DNA of 64,000 nucleotides, taken from assembly GCF_004798665.1 (NCBI RefSeq), contig NZ_CP039292.1, positions 2,232,001-2,296,000 of the forward strand, given 5' to 3'. This DNA is from Actinomyces procaprae (GTDB taxonomy: Bacteria > Actinomycetota > Actinomycetes > Actinomycetales > Actinomycetaceae). The notes below the pieces were generated by a model. The model made no database searches. It was not told the origin of the DNA and saw nothing but the letters and a program-made list of their open reading frames with translations. Below, in pieces: positions 56,841 to 64,000 of the stretch. Position 1 is the first letter of the stretch; every line of letters begins with the position of its first letter. Position numbers and translations under genes: made by a program.

Positions 56841-58079
56841 TCAGGGCTGTGACTGTGCGAGCGGCGGCGCCACCGCCTCCCGGACAACTCCGTAGTCGAT
56901 CATGAGCTGCACCGGACGATCGTCGCGATCGAACCCCCAGTAGACGGCGTAGGTGCCGTCCCCCCACCCGGAGCTCGTCATGACCCCGATGGGCCCGACG
57001 CCATAGTCGAACATCGTCATATCCTCCCAACGGCGCTCCGGGAACGGATTCCAGGCATTCCACCACTGCCGCCGCGTCAGGCGCATGTATGCGGCGGCGT
57101 CGACGATCGCGGCGGTGCCCGAGTCCACGCCCACAGCGGTCCCGCGCCCTGGGAAGAGCGAGGCGGCGTGCCAGCGCACGGGCTCGCCGGCGGCGAGAAC
57201 CGCCCGCACCGCGGCAACCCGCTCATAGGGGCCCTGCTTGGTCTCGATGGTCGCCAGCAGGGCCTGGGCGGTGGCATCCCCCGGCGGCATGCGCAGCGCG
57301 CAGGAGTACATCATGGTCGTCTCCGAGCCGGCGTCGCCCACAGCGAGTAGGCCGCCGTGTGGGAAGGAGCCAATCGTCTGCACCCTGACTCGTCGGACCG
57401 GTGAGCGCCGCTGGGCCTCGGCGAGCGCCCGCTGCCACAGGGGGCCTTCGATTTCATCCACCTGTTCCGCCAGCTCGAATTCGTCCACGGGATCGCGTGC
57501 CCAGCCGTCGTGAAACAGCGCACCGGGGTTTGGGCTGTCCACTTCGGGGTTGAGGAGAATGTCCTCATAGGGCGCCATCCCATCCGGTGCCTGGAGCCAC
57601 TTGCCGCGCCTGCCCTCGGGCACCAGGGGCAGTCCCGGCTCGTCGTGATACTCGTCTAGCCGATCGATTAACCAGTCCCCGGAGTCGTTGCGCAGGACGA
57701 ATTCGATAATGGGCCTGCCCTGGCCGCCGGTGCGCGCCACCCGCACCCGGGCCCAGTTCCCGTACTCCTCGACCCGCTCCACCTTGCAGCTCTGCGGGCC
57801 GTAATAGCATTCCGAGGAGAATCCGTACCGGCGCTCCGCCCAGGACCTCTCGGTCCTGTGGGCCACATCAACTGCATGCATCGCCTGACTCCAGGCATCG
57901 AAAGGATCGGGGCCTGAATCATCCTTGTTCTTCCTCCGCTTGCGGGGTCCGCTAAAGACGGCAGAGTGCCCACCCGCGGACGCGCCCTCGTCATCCGGCG
58001 GAAAGAACAGCGGCTTGACCTGCGCGTGGGCGGCGGCATAGTCCGCCAGAAATGCTTCTACTCGGCTGCGGGGGTCCAT
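56841..58079 (-). CDS. DUF4241-like protein, possible immunity-type protein
   Basis: 412-aa soluble protein with no signal peptide. The C-terminal part (about 300-405) resembles DUF4241: GVDSGTAAIVDAAAYMRL, then GWGDGTYAVYWGFDRDDRPVQLMIDYGVV. The N-terminal part (RVEAFLADYAAAHAQVKPLF ... SECYYGPQSCKVERVEEYGNWARVRVA ... WLIDRLDEY) looks like an NTF2-like fold, as in several immunity-type proteins. Two cysteines lie close together (ECYYGPQSC). Such pairings often occur in polymorphic-toxin immunity proteins, but no toxin gene is adjacent, so an orphan immunity or stress role is inference. It is divergent from the helicase gene. Confidence 0.7.
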   Translation of the reverse strand: MDPRSRVEAFLADYAAAHAQVKPLFFPPDDEGASAGGHSAVFSGPRKRRKNKDDSGPDPFDAWSQAMHAVDVAHRTERSWAERRYGFSSECYYGPQSCKVERVEEYGNWARVRVARTGGQGRPIIEFVLRNDSGDWLIDRLDEYHDEPGLPLVPEGRRGKWLQAPDGMAPYEDILLNPEVDSPNPGALFHDGWARDPVDEFELAEQVDEIEGPLWQRALAEAQRRSPVRRVRVQTIGSFPHGGLLAVGDAGSETTMMYSCALRMPPGDATAQALLATIETKQGPYERVAAVRAVLAAGEPVRWHAASLFPGRGTAVGVDSGTAAIVDAAAYMRLTRRQWWNAWNPFPERRWEDMTMFDYGVGPIGVMTSSGWGDGTYAVYWGFDRDDRPVQLMIDYGVVREAVAPPLAQSQP

Positions 58080-58215
58080 CTCCGGTCCTGTCTTGAGACA
58101 ACAGCGGCTCTTTAGCCTGCCACATACGTACGCTGCCGGGTCTCCTCAGGCGAGCACCAGTATCGATCGGACCGGCCGTCCCGGAACCGGCGGGGCACCG
58201 TGAGACGATGGCCGC

Positions 58216-60906
58216 ATGCCCGCCTCTACCGCGCCCGCGCTCAACGTCATGCTCGACGCCCTCATCCCCGCCGACGACCCGGAGCGGGTCCCGGAGCCGG
58301 AGGAGGTTTATGTGGCCTTCGCCGAGTGGGCGGAGTCCACCGGGCGGCCGCTGTACCCGCACCAGGACGAGGCCCTGAGCCAGATCCTGTCCGGTCGGCA
58401 CGTCATCGCCGCCACCCCCACCGGCTCGGGCAAGTCGATGATCGCCCTGGCCGCACACACCGCCTCCCTGGCACGTGGCGGCCGCTCCTACTACACGGCC
58501 CCACTCAAGGCGCTGGTCAGTGAGAAGTTCTTCGAGCTGGTGGGCCTGTTCGGGGCGGACAACGTCGGCATGGTCACCGGCGACACCGCCATCAACGCCG
58601 CCGCCCCCATCATCTGCTGCACGGCGGAGATCCTGGCCAACCAGTCCCTGCGCGAGGGCGAGGCGCTGGACGTGGACACGGTGGTGATGGACGAGTTCCA
58701 CTACTACGCCGACCCGCAGCGCGGCTGGGCCTGGCAGGTGCCGCTGCTGGAGCTGCCGCAGGCGCAGATGGTGCTGCTCTCGGCCACGCTCGGGGACGTT
58801 TCCTTCTTCGTGCGGGACCTGCGCGAGCGCACGGGCCGGGAGGTCGCCGTCGTCGACGACGCCGTGCGGCCGGTGCCCTTGGAGTGGGAGTACGCGATTG
58901 AGCCGATCGGCGACCTGCTGCAGCGGCTGGTGGAGCAGGACAAGGCGCCCGTGTACGTGGTGCACTTCTCGCAGAAGGAGGCGGTGGAGCGGGCCTCCGC
59001 GCTGCTGAGCGTGGACCTGGGGGCGAAGAAGCGCAAGGAGGAGCTGGCGGCGGCCATCGGCGACTTCCGCTTCGGGCCCGGTTTCGGGCGCACCCTGTCG
59101 CGGCTGCTGCGCTCCGGCATCGGCGTGCACCACGCCGGCATGCTGCCCCGCTATCGGCGGCTGGTGGAGCGCCTGGCCCGTACCGGGCTGTTGTCGGTGA
59201 TCTGCGGTACGGACACTCTGGGCGTGGGCATCAACGTGCCCATCCGCTCGGTGGTGCTGACCAGCCTGGTGAAGTTCGACGGCGCCAAGGAGCGGCACCT
59301 GACCGCCCGGGAGTTCCACCAGATCGCCGGGCGGGCCGGGCGGGCGGGCTTCGACACCCACGGGTATGTGATCGTGCAGGCGCCCGAGCATGTGATCGAG
59401 AACGCGCGCGCCCTGGCCAAGGCCGGTGATGATCCGCGCAAGCGCCGTCGGATCGTGCGCAAGCAGGCGCCCGAGGGGCGCGTCAACTGGACGGACAAGA
59501 CCTTCGAGCGGCTGCGCGACTCCGCCCCGGAGACGCTTACCAGCCAGTTCCAGGTGACCACCACCATGGTGCTGAACCTGATGGAGCGCGACGGCGATCC
59601 GGTGCGGGCCATGGCGCAGCTGCTGGAGCGCGTACACGAGCCGGAGGCGGTCCAGCGCCGGCACGTGCGCCGGGCCGTGGACATCTACCTCTCGCTGCGC
59701 ACCGCCGGGGTGCTGGAGCACGTCTCCTCCGCCCAGGCCACAGCCGACGGCCGGCCCCGGCTGCGCCTGGCGGTGGACCTGCCCGACGAGTTCGCCCTGA
59801 ACCAGCCGCTGGCCCCGTTCGCACTGGCGGCCATGGATCTGCTGAACCTGGACTCGCCCGAGCACACGCTCGACGTGGTCTCGGTGGTGGAGTCGACCCT
59901 GGACGATCCGCGGCCGCTGCTGTACGCCCAGCAGCGGCAGGCCCGCGGCGAGGCGGTGGCCGCCATGAAGGCCGAGGGCATGGACTACGAGGAGCGCATG
60001 GCGGCCCTGGAGGACATCACCTGGCCGCAGCCGCTGGCGGACCTGCTGACTCCGGCGCTGGAGATGTATAAGCAGTCCAACCCGTGGGCGGCCGAGTACG
60101 AGCTGAGCCCGAAGTCGGTGGTGCGGGACATGGTGGAGAGCGCCATGACCTTCTCCGACCTGATCTCCCGCTACGACCTGGGCCGCAGCGAGGGGGTGGT
60201 GCTGCGCTATCTGACCGACGCCTACCGGGCGCTGCGGCAGGTGGTGCCCGAGGAGCACCGCACCGAGGAGGTGGAGCAACTGACCGACTGGCTGGGCGAC
60301 CTGGTGCGCGCCGTGGACTCCTCCCTGCTGGACGAGTGGGAGGCGCTGGGTGCCGCCCAGGCCGGTCACGCCCAGGAGGGCGCGGCACTGCGGGAGCGGG
60401 AGGCCGCCGACGGCGCGGCCGGGGCCGAGCGTGCCTTCGGGGCCGACGCCGACGGCAGGCTGCCCTTCACCCGCAACCGGCACGCCTTCCGCGTGGCGGT
60501 GCGCCGGGAGATGTTCCGCCGCGTGGAGCTCATGGCGCGCGACGACGTCGAGGGGCTGGGACGGCTGGATGCCGCCTCCGGCTGGGGCGAGGACCGGTGG
60601 GATGAGGCGCTGGGCCGCTACTGGGACGAGTACGACTGGATCAGCACGGATACACCGGCCCGGGCCGTGGCGCTGGCGCCCCTGGATGAGGCGCCGGACG
60701 ACGTCGCCCTGGCAGACGCCGGGGTGTCGGAGCGGCTGCGTGAGGCCCTGGCCGGCTCGGGGCGGCGCGTATGGCTGGCCACCCAGATCCTGGAGGACTC
60801 CGCGGGCGACCACGACTGGCGGCTGACCGCCCTGGTGGACCTGGCCGAATGCGACCAGGCCGGTGCCGCCGTCGTGCACCTGCTGAAGGTCGGCCCGCAG
60901 AACTGA
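58216..60906 (+). CDS. Ski2-like DEAD/DEAH-box helicase with DUF3516
   Basis: 896-aa superfamily 2 helicase. Motif I ATPTGSGKS is at 66-74, motif II DEFHYY at 159-164, motif III LLSATLGD, and motif VI QIAGRAGRAGFD; the C-terminal half beyond about residue 430 is the actinobacterial DUF3516 region. It has the layout of RNA-remodelling Ski2/Mtr4-like helicases, so RNA unwinding or decay is likely, though the substrate is not known. It is probably monocistronic: the acetyltransferase gene that follows is on the other strand. The ATG start at 58216 fits the first conserved block (PLYPHQDEALSQIL). Confidence 0.9.
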   Translation: MPASTAPALNVMLDALIPADDPERVPEPEEVYVAFAEWAESTGRPLYPHQDEALSQILSGRHVIAATPTGSGKSMIALAAHTASLARGGRSYYTAPLKALVSEKFFELVGLFGADNVGMVTGDTAINAAAPIICCTAEILANQSLREGEALDVDTVVMDEFHYYADPQRGWAWQVPLLELPQAQMVLLSATLGDVSFFVRDLRERTGREVAVVDDAVRPVPLEWEYAIEPIGDLLQRLVEQDKAPVYVVHFSQKEAVERASALLSVDLGAKKRKEELAAAIGDFRFGPGFGRTLSRLLRSGIGVHHAGMLPRYRRLVERLARTGLLSVICGTDTLGVGINVPIRSVVLTSLVKFDGAKERHLTAREFHQIAGRAGRAGFDTHGYVIVQAPEHVIENARALAKAGDDPRKRRRIVRKQAPEGRVNWTDKTFERLRDSAPETLTSQFQVTTTMVLNLMERDGDPVRAMAQLLERVHEPEAVQRRHVRRAVDIYLSLRTAGVLEHVSSAQATADGRPRLRLAVDLPDEFALNQPLAPFALAAMDLLNLDSPEHTLDVVSVVESTLDDPRPLLYAQQRQARGEAVAAMKAEGMDYEERMAALEDITWPQPLADLLTPALEMYKQSNPWAAEYELSPKSVVRDMVESAMTFSDLISRYDLGRSEGVVLRYLTDAYRALRQVVPEEHRTEEVEQLTDWLGDLVRAVDSSLLDEWEALGAAQAGHAQEGAALREREAADGAAGAERAFGADADGRLPFTRNRHAFRVAVRREMFRRVELMARDDVEGLGRLDAASGWGEDRWDEALGRYWDEYDWISTDTPARAVALAPLDEAPDDVALADAGVSERLREALAGSGRRVWLATQILEDSAGDHDWRLTALVDLAECDQAGAAVVHLLKVGPQN

Positions 60907-60937
60907 GCGCCGCCGGCTGCCAGGCGGCACCGGACGC

Positions 60938-61462
60938 TCAGGAGGCCCTCCGCCGGCCGGCTCGGGTGAGCGGCTTGGTGAAGTGGACGAGCTGGTAGGA
61001 ACCTGCGGTCGTTCTCCCAGCCTCGCGGTAGCCGAGCCGCTCGTAGAGTCGGATGTTGGCGGCGCTGTGCTCGCCGGTGAACAGCCGTATCTCACGCGCA
61101 TCCGGGAAGACCGCCTCGGCATGGCGCAGCAGGAGGGTGCCCAGGCCCTGTCCCTGGCGGTCGGGAGCGACGATGAGGCGCCCGAGTTCAACCGCGTCGC
61201 CTTTGTGGCGCAGGCGCATGGCCGCGATGAGACGGCCGCGCTCGCTGATACCGCGCGCCGTGACGGCGGGGTCGGAGAGCTCCTCCTGCAGCTCGACCAG
61301 GGTCTGTGTCAGGGGCGGGAGACCGAAGTCGCTGTGTGCCGTGGCCTCGGTGATGTAGGCGGCCCGTTGCAATGTCAGGATTTCGCCCGCGTCCTGCAAG
61401 CCGAGCCCTATGATGGTCGGCGCATGCTCGTACTCGGGGGCGGAGGTGCGGGTGCTGTTCAT
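60938..61462 (-). CDS. GNAT-family N-acetyltransferase
   Basis: 174-aa GCN5-related acetyltransferase. The acetyl-CoA binding motif A reads LGRLIVAPDRQGQGLGTLLLRHAE and motif B is AANIRLYERLGYREAGR. The N-terminal half (IIGLGLQDAGEILTLQRAAYITEA) is typical of small-molecule or protein GNATs. The substrate cannot be assigned from sequence. It is convergent with the helicase and is read in the same direction as the YccF gene, which ends about 90 bp upstream of it. Confidence 0.87.
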   Translation of the reverse strand: MNSTRTSAPEYEHAPTIIGLGLQDAGEILTLQRAAYITEATAHSDFGLPPLTQTLVELQEELSDPAVTARGISERGRLIAAMRLRHKGDAVELGRLIVAPDRQGQGLGTLLLRHAEAVFPDAREIRLFTGEHSAANIRLYERLGYREAGRTTAGSYQLVHFTKPLTRAGRRRAS

Positions 61463-61552
61463 GCCCCCAGCCTTCCACGTATGGGCGACTCTCCACGTTC
61501 CTGTGGCAGACAGGGCCGCGCCGCCCGAGGCGACTACAACAGGCGGGGTGGC

Positions 61553-61936
61553 TCAGATGATGCCGCGGCCGGGCACGATCTGCTTGCCGAAGGGGAAGCA
61601 GGTCACCGGGATCATCTTCAGGTTGGCGACGGCCAGCGGGATGCCGACGATGGTGACGGCCTGCGCGGCCGCCGTGGTGATGTGCCCGATGGCGAGCCAG
61701 ATCCCGGCGACGAGGAACCAAATGACGTTGGACAGCCCGCTCATCACTCCCGCACTCGGCGTCTCCACCACCTGTCTGCCGAAGGGCCACAGGGCGTAGG
61801 AGGCGATGCGGAAGGAGGCGATGCCTGCGGGGATCGTCACGATTAGCAGGCAGGCGATGATGCCGAAGAATATGTACCCCAGCCACAGCCAGAATCCACC
61901 GAAGACCACCCAGATGATGTTGAGCAGTGTGCGCAT
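61553..61936 (-). CDS. YccF family membrane protein
   Basis: 127-aa inner membrane protein with two tandem YccF (DUF307) repeats: NIIWVVFGGFWLWLGYIFFG...IPAGIASFRIASYALWPFGRQVV and NVIWFLVAGIWLAIGHITTA...IPLAVANLKMIPVTCFPFGKQIV. Each repeat has two helices and ends in the PFG(R/K)Q motif. The function of the family is unknown. The start at 61936 (MRTLLNII) places the first helix at the very N-terminus; an ATG 45 bp upstream would add an Arg-rich leader. Confidence 0.9.
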   Translation of the reverse strand: MRTLLNIIWVVFGGFWLWLGYIFFGIIACLLIVTIPAGIASFRIASYALWPFGRQVVETPSAGVMSGLSNVIWFLVAGIWLAIGHITTAAAQAVTIVGIPLAVANLKMIPVTCFPFGKQIVPGRGII

Positions 61937-62036
61937 GCGCCCATGTCTACCCGAGGCCCGCCGCCGGTACCTCATCCTCACGCAGGAGACGACCCTGATT
62001 CATCCCTGACCCGTGCCCGCCGGAGCCCGTCCGGTG

Positions 62037-62459
62037 CTACCCCAGTAGCGCCGCGCCGATGATCCCGCACATGCCGGCCCATGTCAGGGAGGCGAGCGTG
62101 CCGATGATGAACCGTTCCGTCGACCCGGGGTTGTCCTTCAGATCCGCCCAGCGCCCAAGCCCCTTGACCGCAACGACCACGGCAATCAGCGTCGCATGCC
62201 CGGACAGGAGGGCACCCGTCGTCGCCAGGCGCTCAAGCACTCCGATCCAGGTGCCACCGCGAAGAACCGGGGACTCGGAGGCGTCGTCTCGCGGAGACAA
62301 GACCGGCGCAGTCGAACCTGCGGGCGTAGGTTCCCGTGACGGCGGCAGCTCGGGCACGCGCGCCCAGCGCAAGACCAGTGCGACGATCCCCCAACCACCG
62401 AAAACGGACAGAAGGGAGCAGGAAAGAACTACAACCGCGCTCACCAGGGCCTGAGTCAT
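62037..62459 (-). CDS. Hypothetical membrane protein paired with SatD-like gene
   Basis: 140-aa protein with three likely membrane helices (VSAVVVLSCSLLSVFGGWGIVALVL, LLSGHATLIAVVVAVKGLG, FIIGTLASLTWAGMCGIIGAALL) and a Pro/Ser/Arg-rich loop between the first two. Family not recognised with certainty. Its ATG overlaps the SatD-like stop (ATGA), so the two are co-translated; small membrane proteins of this kind commonly follow SatD genes. No signal peptide separate from the first helix. Confidence 0.78.
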   Translation of the reverse strand: MTQALVSAVVVLSCSLLSVFGGWGIVALVLRWARVPELPPSREPTPAGSTAPVLSPRDDASESPVLRGGTWIGVLERLATTGALLSGHATLIAVVVAVKGLGRWADLKDNPGSTERFIIGTLASLTWAGMCGIIGAALLG

Positions 62460-63094
62460 ACGTCATCCACCATATCAACCGACGTCCCCAGCCCCACTGA
62501 CAGCCGGTGCGCCCGGTCGAGGAGCCGCTCAATGGCCGGCACGGCGGCAACTTCCTCGTCGTAGTGCGATGAGACCCGATGCTTGGAGACGGCCTGGCCG
62601 CTCACCCCCAGCCGCTTCGCCGCGTCCTTGCCGCTGAGCCCGGTGTCGAGAAGGGCCACGGCCGAGCGCTGAGCCCTGGTGCGGGAACCGATCAGCACGC
62701 CGAGAAGCCGCAGCACCGCCTCGGCGTCGGCCGTCGCCGTACGTGCCTCCCGATCGGCGACGCCGGTTCGGACTGCGAGCGACACACGAGACGATTTGGA
62801 CTCCTCCACCGCTTGCCGTGCGGCGATGAATGCCGCTCCGCCTCCCGAGCGAGACCCGTGCTCACCTAGCGCACCAGTACCGATCCCCAAACCTATGTGC
62901 CATCCGCCGGCCGCCAAGAGGCGGCGCACACACACAACGGCCGCGGCCGCGTCCTCGAGCACCCCCTGTGCCTCGTCTCCGACTGTCCGCTCGAAGGGAG
63001 CCAGCGCAGGGACGTCAGCGAGCAAGCGGATCAGGTCCGGGATTTCATCCGCGCCCGCTCGGCTCGCAACCTGGTCCACTGTGAGCACGTACAT
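62456..63094 (-). CDS. SatD-like regulatory protein
   Basis: 212-aa SatD-family protein, named after the Streptococcus mutans sat locus involved in acid tolerance. The N-terminal domain (YVLTVDQVASRAGADEIPDLIRLLADVPALAPFERTVGDEAQGVL ... WHIGLGIGTGAL ... AAFIAARQAVEESK) is typical; the C-terminal 60 residues form a helix-turn-helix (TGLSGKDAAKRLGVSGQAVSKHR). It probably binds DNA and regulates itself: several GGTTGA half-sites lie just upstream of its start. The second gene of the unit is a membrane protein. Confidence 0.8.
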   Translation of the reverse strand: MYVLTVDQVASRAGADEIPDLIRLLADVPALAPFERTVGDEAQGVLEDAAAAVVCVRRLLAAGGWHIGLGIGTGALGEHGSRSGGGAAFIAARQAVEESKSSRVSLAVRTGVADREARTATADAEAVLRLLGVLIGSRTRAQRSAVALLDTGLSGKDAAKRLGVSGQAVSKHRVSSHYDEEVAAVPAIERLLDRAHRLSVGLGTSVDMVDDV

Positions 63095-63126
63095 GCCTAC
63101 ATGCTCCCATCAGCATCCCCAAAAAA

Positions 63127-63174
63127 CAACCATTTTCGGTTGATTCGACCTCAGTCAACCCCACACGGTTGATT
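63127..63174 (-). promoter_or_regulatory. GGTTG half-site array upstream of the SatD-like gene
   Basis: CAACC (63127-63131) and GGTTG (63138-63142) form one dyad, GGTTGA and TCAACC (63138-63160) form a second with a shared half-site, and a further GGTTGATT is at 63167-63174. On the minus strand the second dyad contains TTGACT, a good -35 element. It fits an autoregulatory operator for the SatD-like protein. Local A-runs make it distinctly AT-rich. Confidence 0.6.
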
Positions 63175-63220
63175 ACCGTCGGGCCGTGGTCCGCGAGCCG
63201 CCCGCGCGGCAGCGCCAGCC

Positions 63221-64000
63221 CTACCAGAAGACACGCTGGGCGATGGCGTCGGCGAAGTTGTCCAGGGCGGCCGGCGCAGAACCGAGGTAGAGGCCGGCGT
63301 CGATGAGGGACACCTCCATCAGGTAGAAGCCGCCCTGCCCGTCACCGACGACGTCGACCCGGTTGAACAGCAACTGCATGTCCCGGCCCGAGCGCTCCTT
63401 GATGATGGTGTGGATGGCCTTGCGGACCTTCTCACCCCACAGCCACTCCTGCTCACTGGGCTCACGGGCGGTGACGATCTCCTCATGCACCTCATCCACC
63501 GACCGGAAGGAGGGGTGCAGCATGGGTGCCTTCTCCACCGCGTGGGACAGCACGCCGTTGAAGTACACCAGGGACAGCTCACCCTTGCGGTCGACCTCCT
63601 CCAGGTAGCGCTGCACCATGACGCTGCGGCCGCGGCCGAGGTGGTGCATGGTGTCATTGATGGCGTCGGCACGGGACTTGGCGTCCGTGGCGGTATAGCG
63701 GCCGGTACCGCGCCCGCCTGAGGAGATGGCCGGCTTGACCACGAAGTCGCCGTGCGCAGGGAAACGGGTGTGCACCTGGTGCTTGGAGTAGCCGGCGGAC
63801 GGCTCCAGCCAAGTCGTGGGGATCACCGGCACACCCAACTCGGCCATGCGCTTGAGGTAGTGCTTGTCGGAGTTCCAGTCGACGACGTCGGCATGGTTGA
63901 TGAGCCGCCTGATCGAGTGCGCCCAGGACAGGAAGTCCGCGTAGTTGCGGTTCTTGGCGTAGTCACGCACCGAGCGCAGGACCACCACGCCGGCATCCTC
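63221..64000 (-). CDS. ATP-grasp domain protein (5' end outside window)
   Basis: C-terminal 259 residues of a RimK/glutathione-synthetase-like ATP-grasp protein; the gene continues beyond the window. The ATP-binding region is FVVKPAISSGGRGTGRY, a phosphate-binding loop, and the catalytic segment QLLFNRVDVVGDG ... FYLMEVSLIDAG carries the metal-binding Arg/Glu. LPRFW-like C-terminal residues end with QRVFW. The family forms carboxylate-amine or -thiol bonds; its substrate is unknown. Neighbouring genes do not suggest a pathway. Confidence 0.85.
   Translation of the reverse strand, partial: EDAGVVVLRSVRDYAKNRNYADFLSWAHSIRRLINHADVVDWNSDKHYLKRMAELGVPVIPTTWLEPSAGYSKHQVHTRFPAHGDFVVKPAISSGGRGTGRYTATDAKSRADAINDTMHHLGRGRSVMVQRYLEEVDRKGELSLVYFNGVLSHAVEKAPMLHPSFRSVDEVHEEIVTAREPSEQEWLWGEKVRKAIHTIIKERSGRDMQLLFNRVDVVGDGQGGFYLMEVSLIDAGLYLGSAPAALDNFADAIAQRVFW

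Overview
The window is 64 kb of high-GC actinobacterial chromosome. Gene content and order point to Actinomycetaceae, probably Actinomyces or a close relative: a ClgR-type regulator and a DUF3046 gene upstream of recA-recX, clustered rnj/pfkB-like/ftsK, cinA-pgsA, the miaB/miaA/dapF set, GTG starts, many ATGA overlaps, and GltX without GlnRS in view. The species call is an inference from context, not from marker comparison. No phage, plasmid, CRISPR array or intact insertion sequence was seen.

Layout. 1-3.8 kb: a gene tail, an unrecognised gene and valS. 4.4-10.3 kb: three consecutive paralogous long-chain acyl-CoA ligases. 10.3-12.3 kb: a gene-free stretch of about 2 kb filled with repeats. 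12.3-17.2 kb (minus strand): chorismate mutase, clpX, a dapF homologue lacking its catalytic residues, miaA and two YbjN-family genes. 17.3-26.3 kb: an iron-uptake locus (FTR1 permease, P19, DUF2318 Fe-S membrane protein, two FtsX-like permeases, ABC ATPase, FMN-binding lipoprotein) with a divergent apbE. 26.4-32.7 kb: a GntR/membrane-protein pair, miaB, ndh and a lipoprotein. 33-44 kb: recX, recA, DUF3046, clgR, cinA, pgsA, capA, ftsK, a PfkB kinase and RNase J. 44.1-47.2 kb: tRNA-Gln, two tRNA-Glu and gltX, with a lipoprotein gene between them. 47.4-50.4 kb: a lipoprotein, a MalY/PatB-type aminotransferase and a fumarylacetoacetate hydrolase-family enzyme. 50.5-56.7 kb: four consecutive AGCS sodium/amino-acid symporters. 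56.8-64 kb: a DUF4241-like protein, a Ski2-like helicase, an acetyltransferase, a YccF protein, a SatD-like pair and the end of an ATP-grasp gene.

How genes work together. The iron locus has the gene order of the Campylobacter P19/FTR1 system, with an FMN-carrying lipoprotein and ApbE added, so electrons could reach imported iron through flavin and the DUF2318 centre. The tRNA-Glu/tRNA-Gln operon lies beside the synthetase expected to charge both. recA carries a LexA-type box.

The most unusual signal is non-coding. Five intergenic elements (about 4.0-4.26, 10.7-11.1, 11.5-12.0, 12.0-12.15 and 32.8-32.95 kb) share one architecture: contiguous 19-20 bp units with the core ACGCC..TT.GG run into a central hairpin and continue beyond it in inverted orientation. 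Two of them are 113-bp near-identical inverted copies flanking the acyl-CoA ligase cluster.
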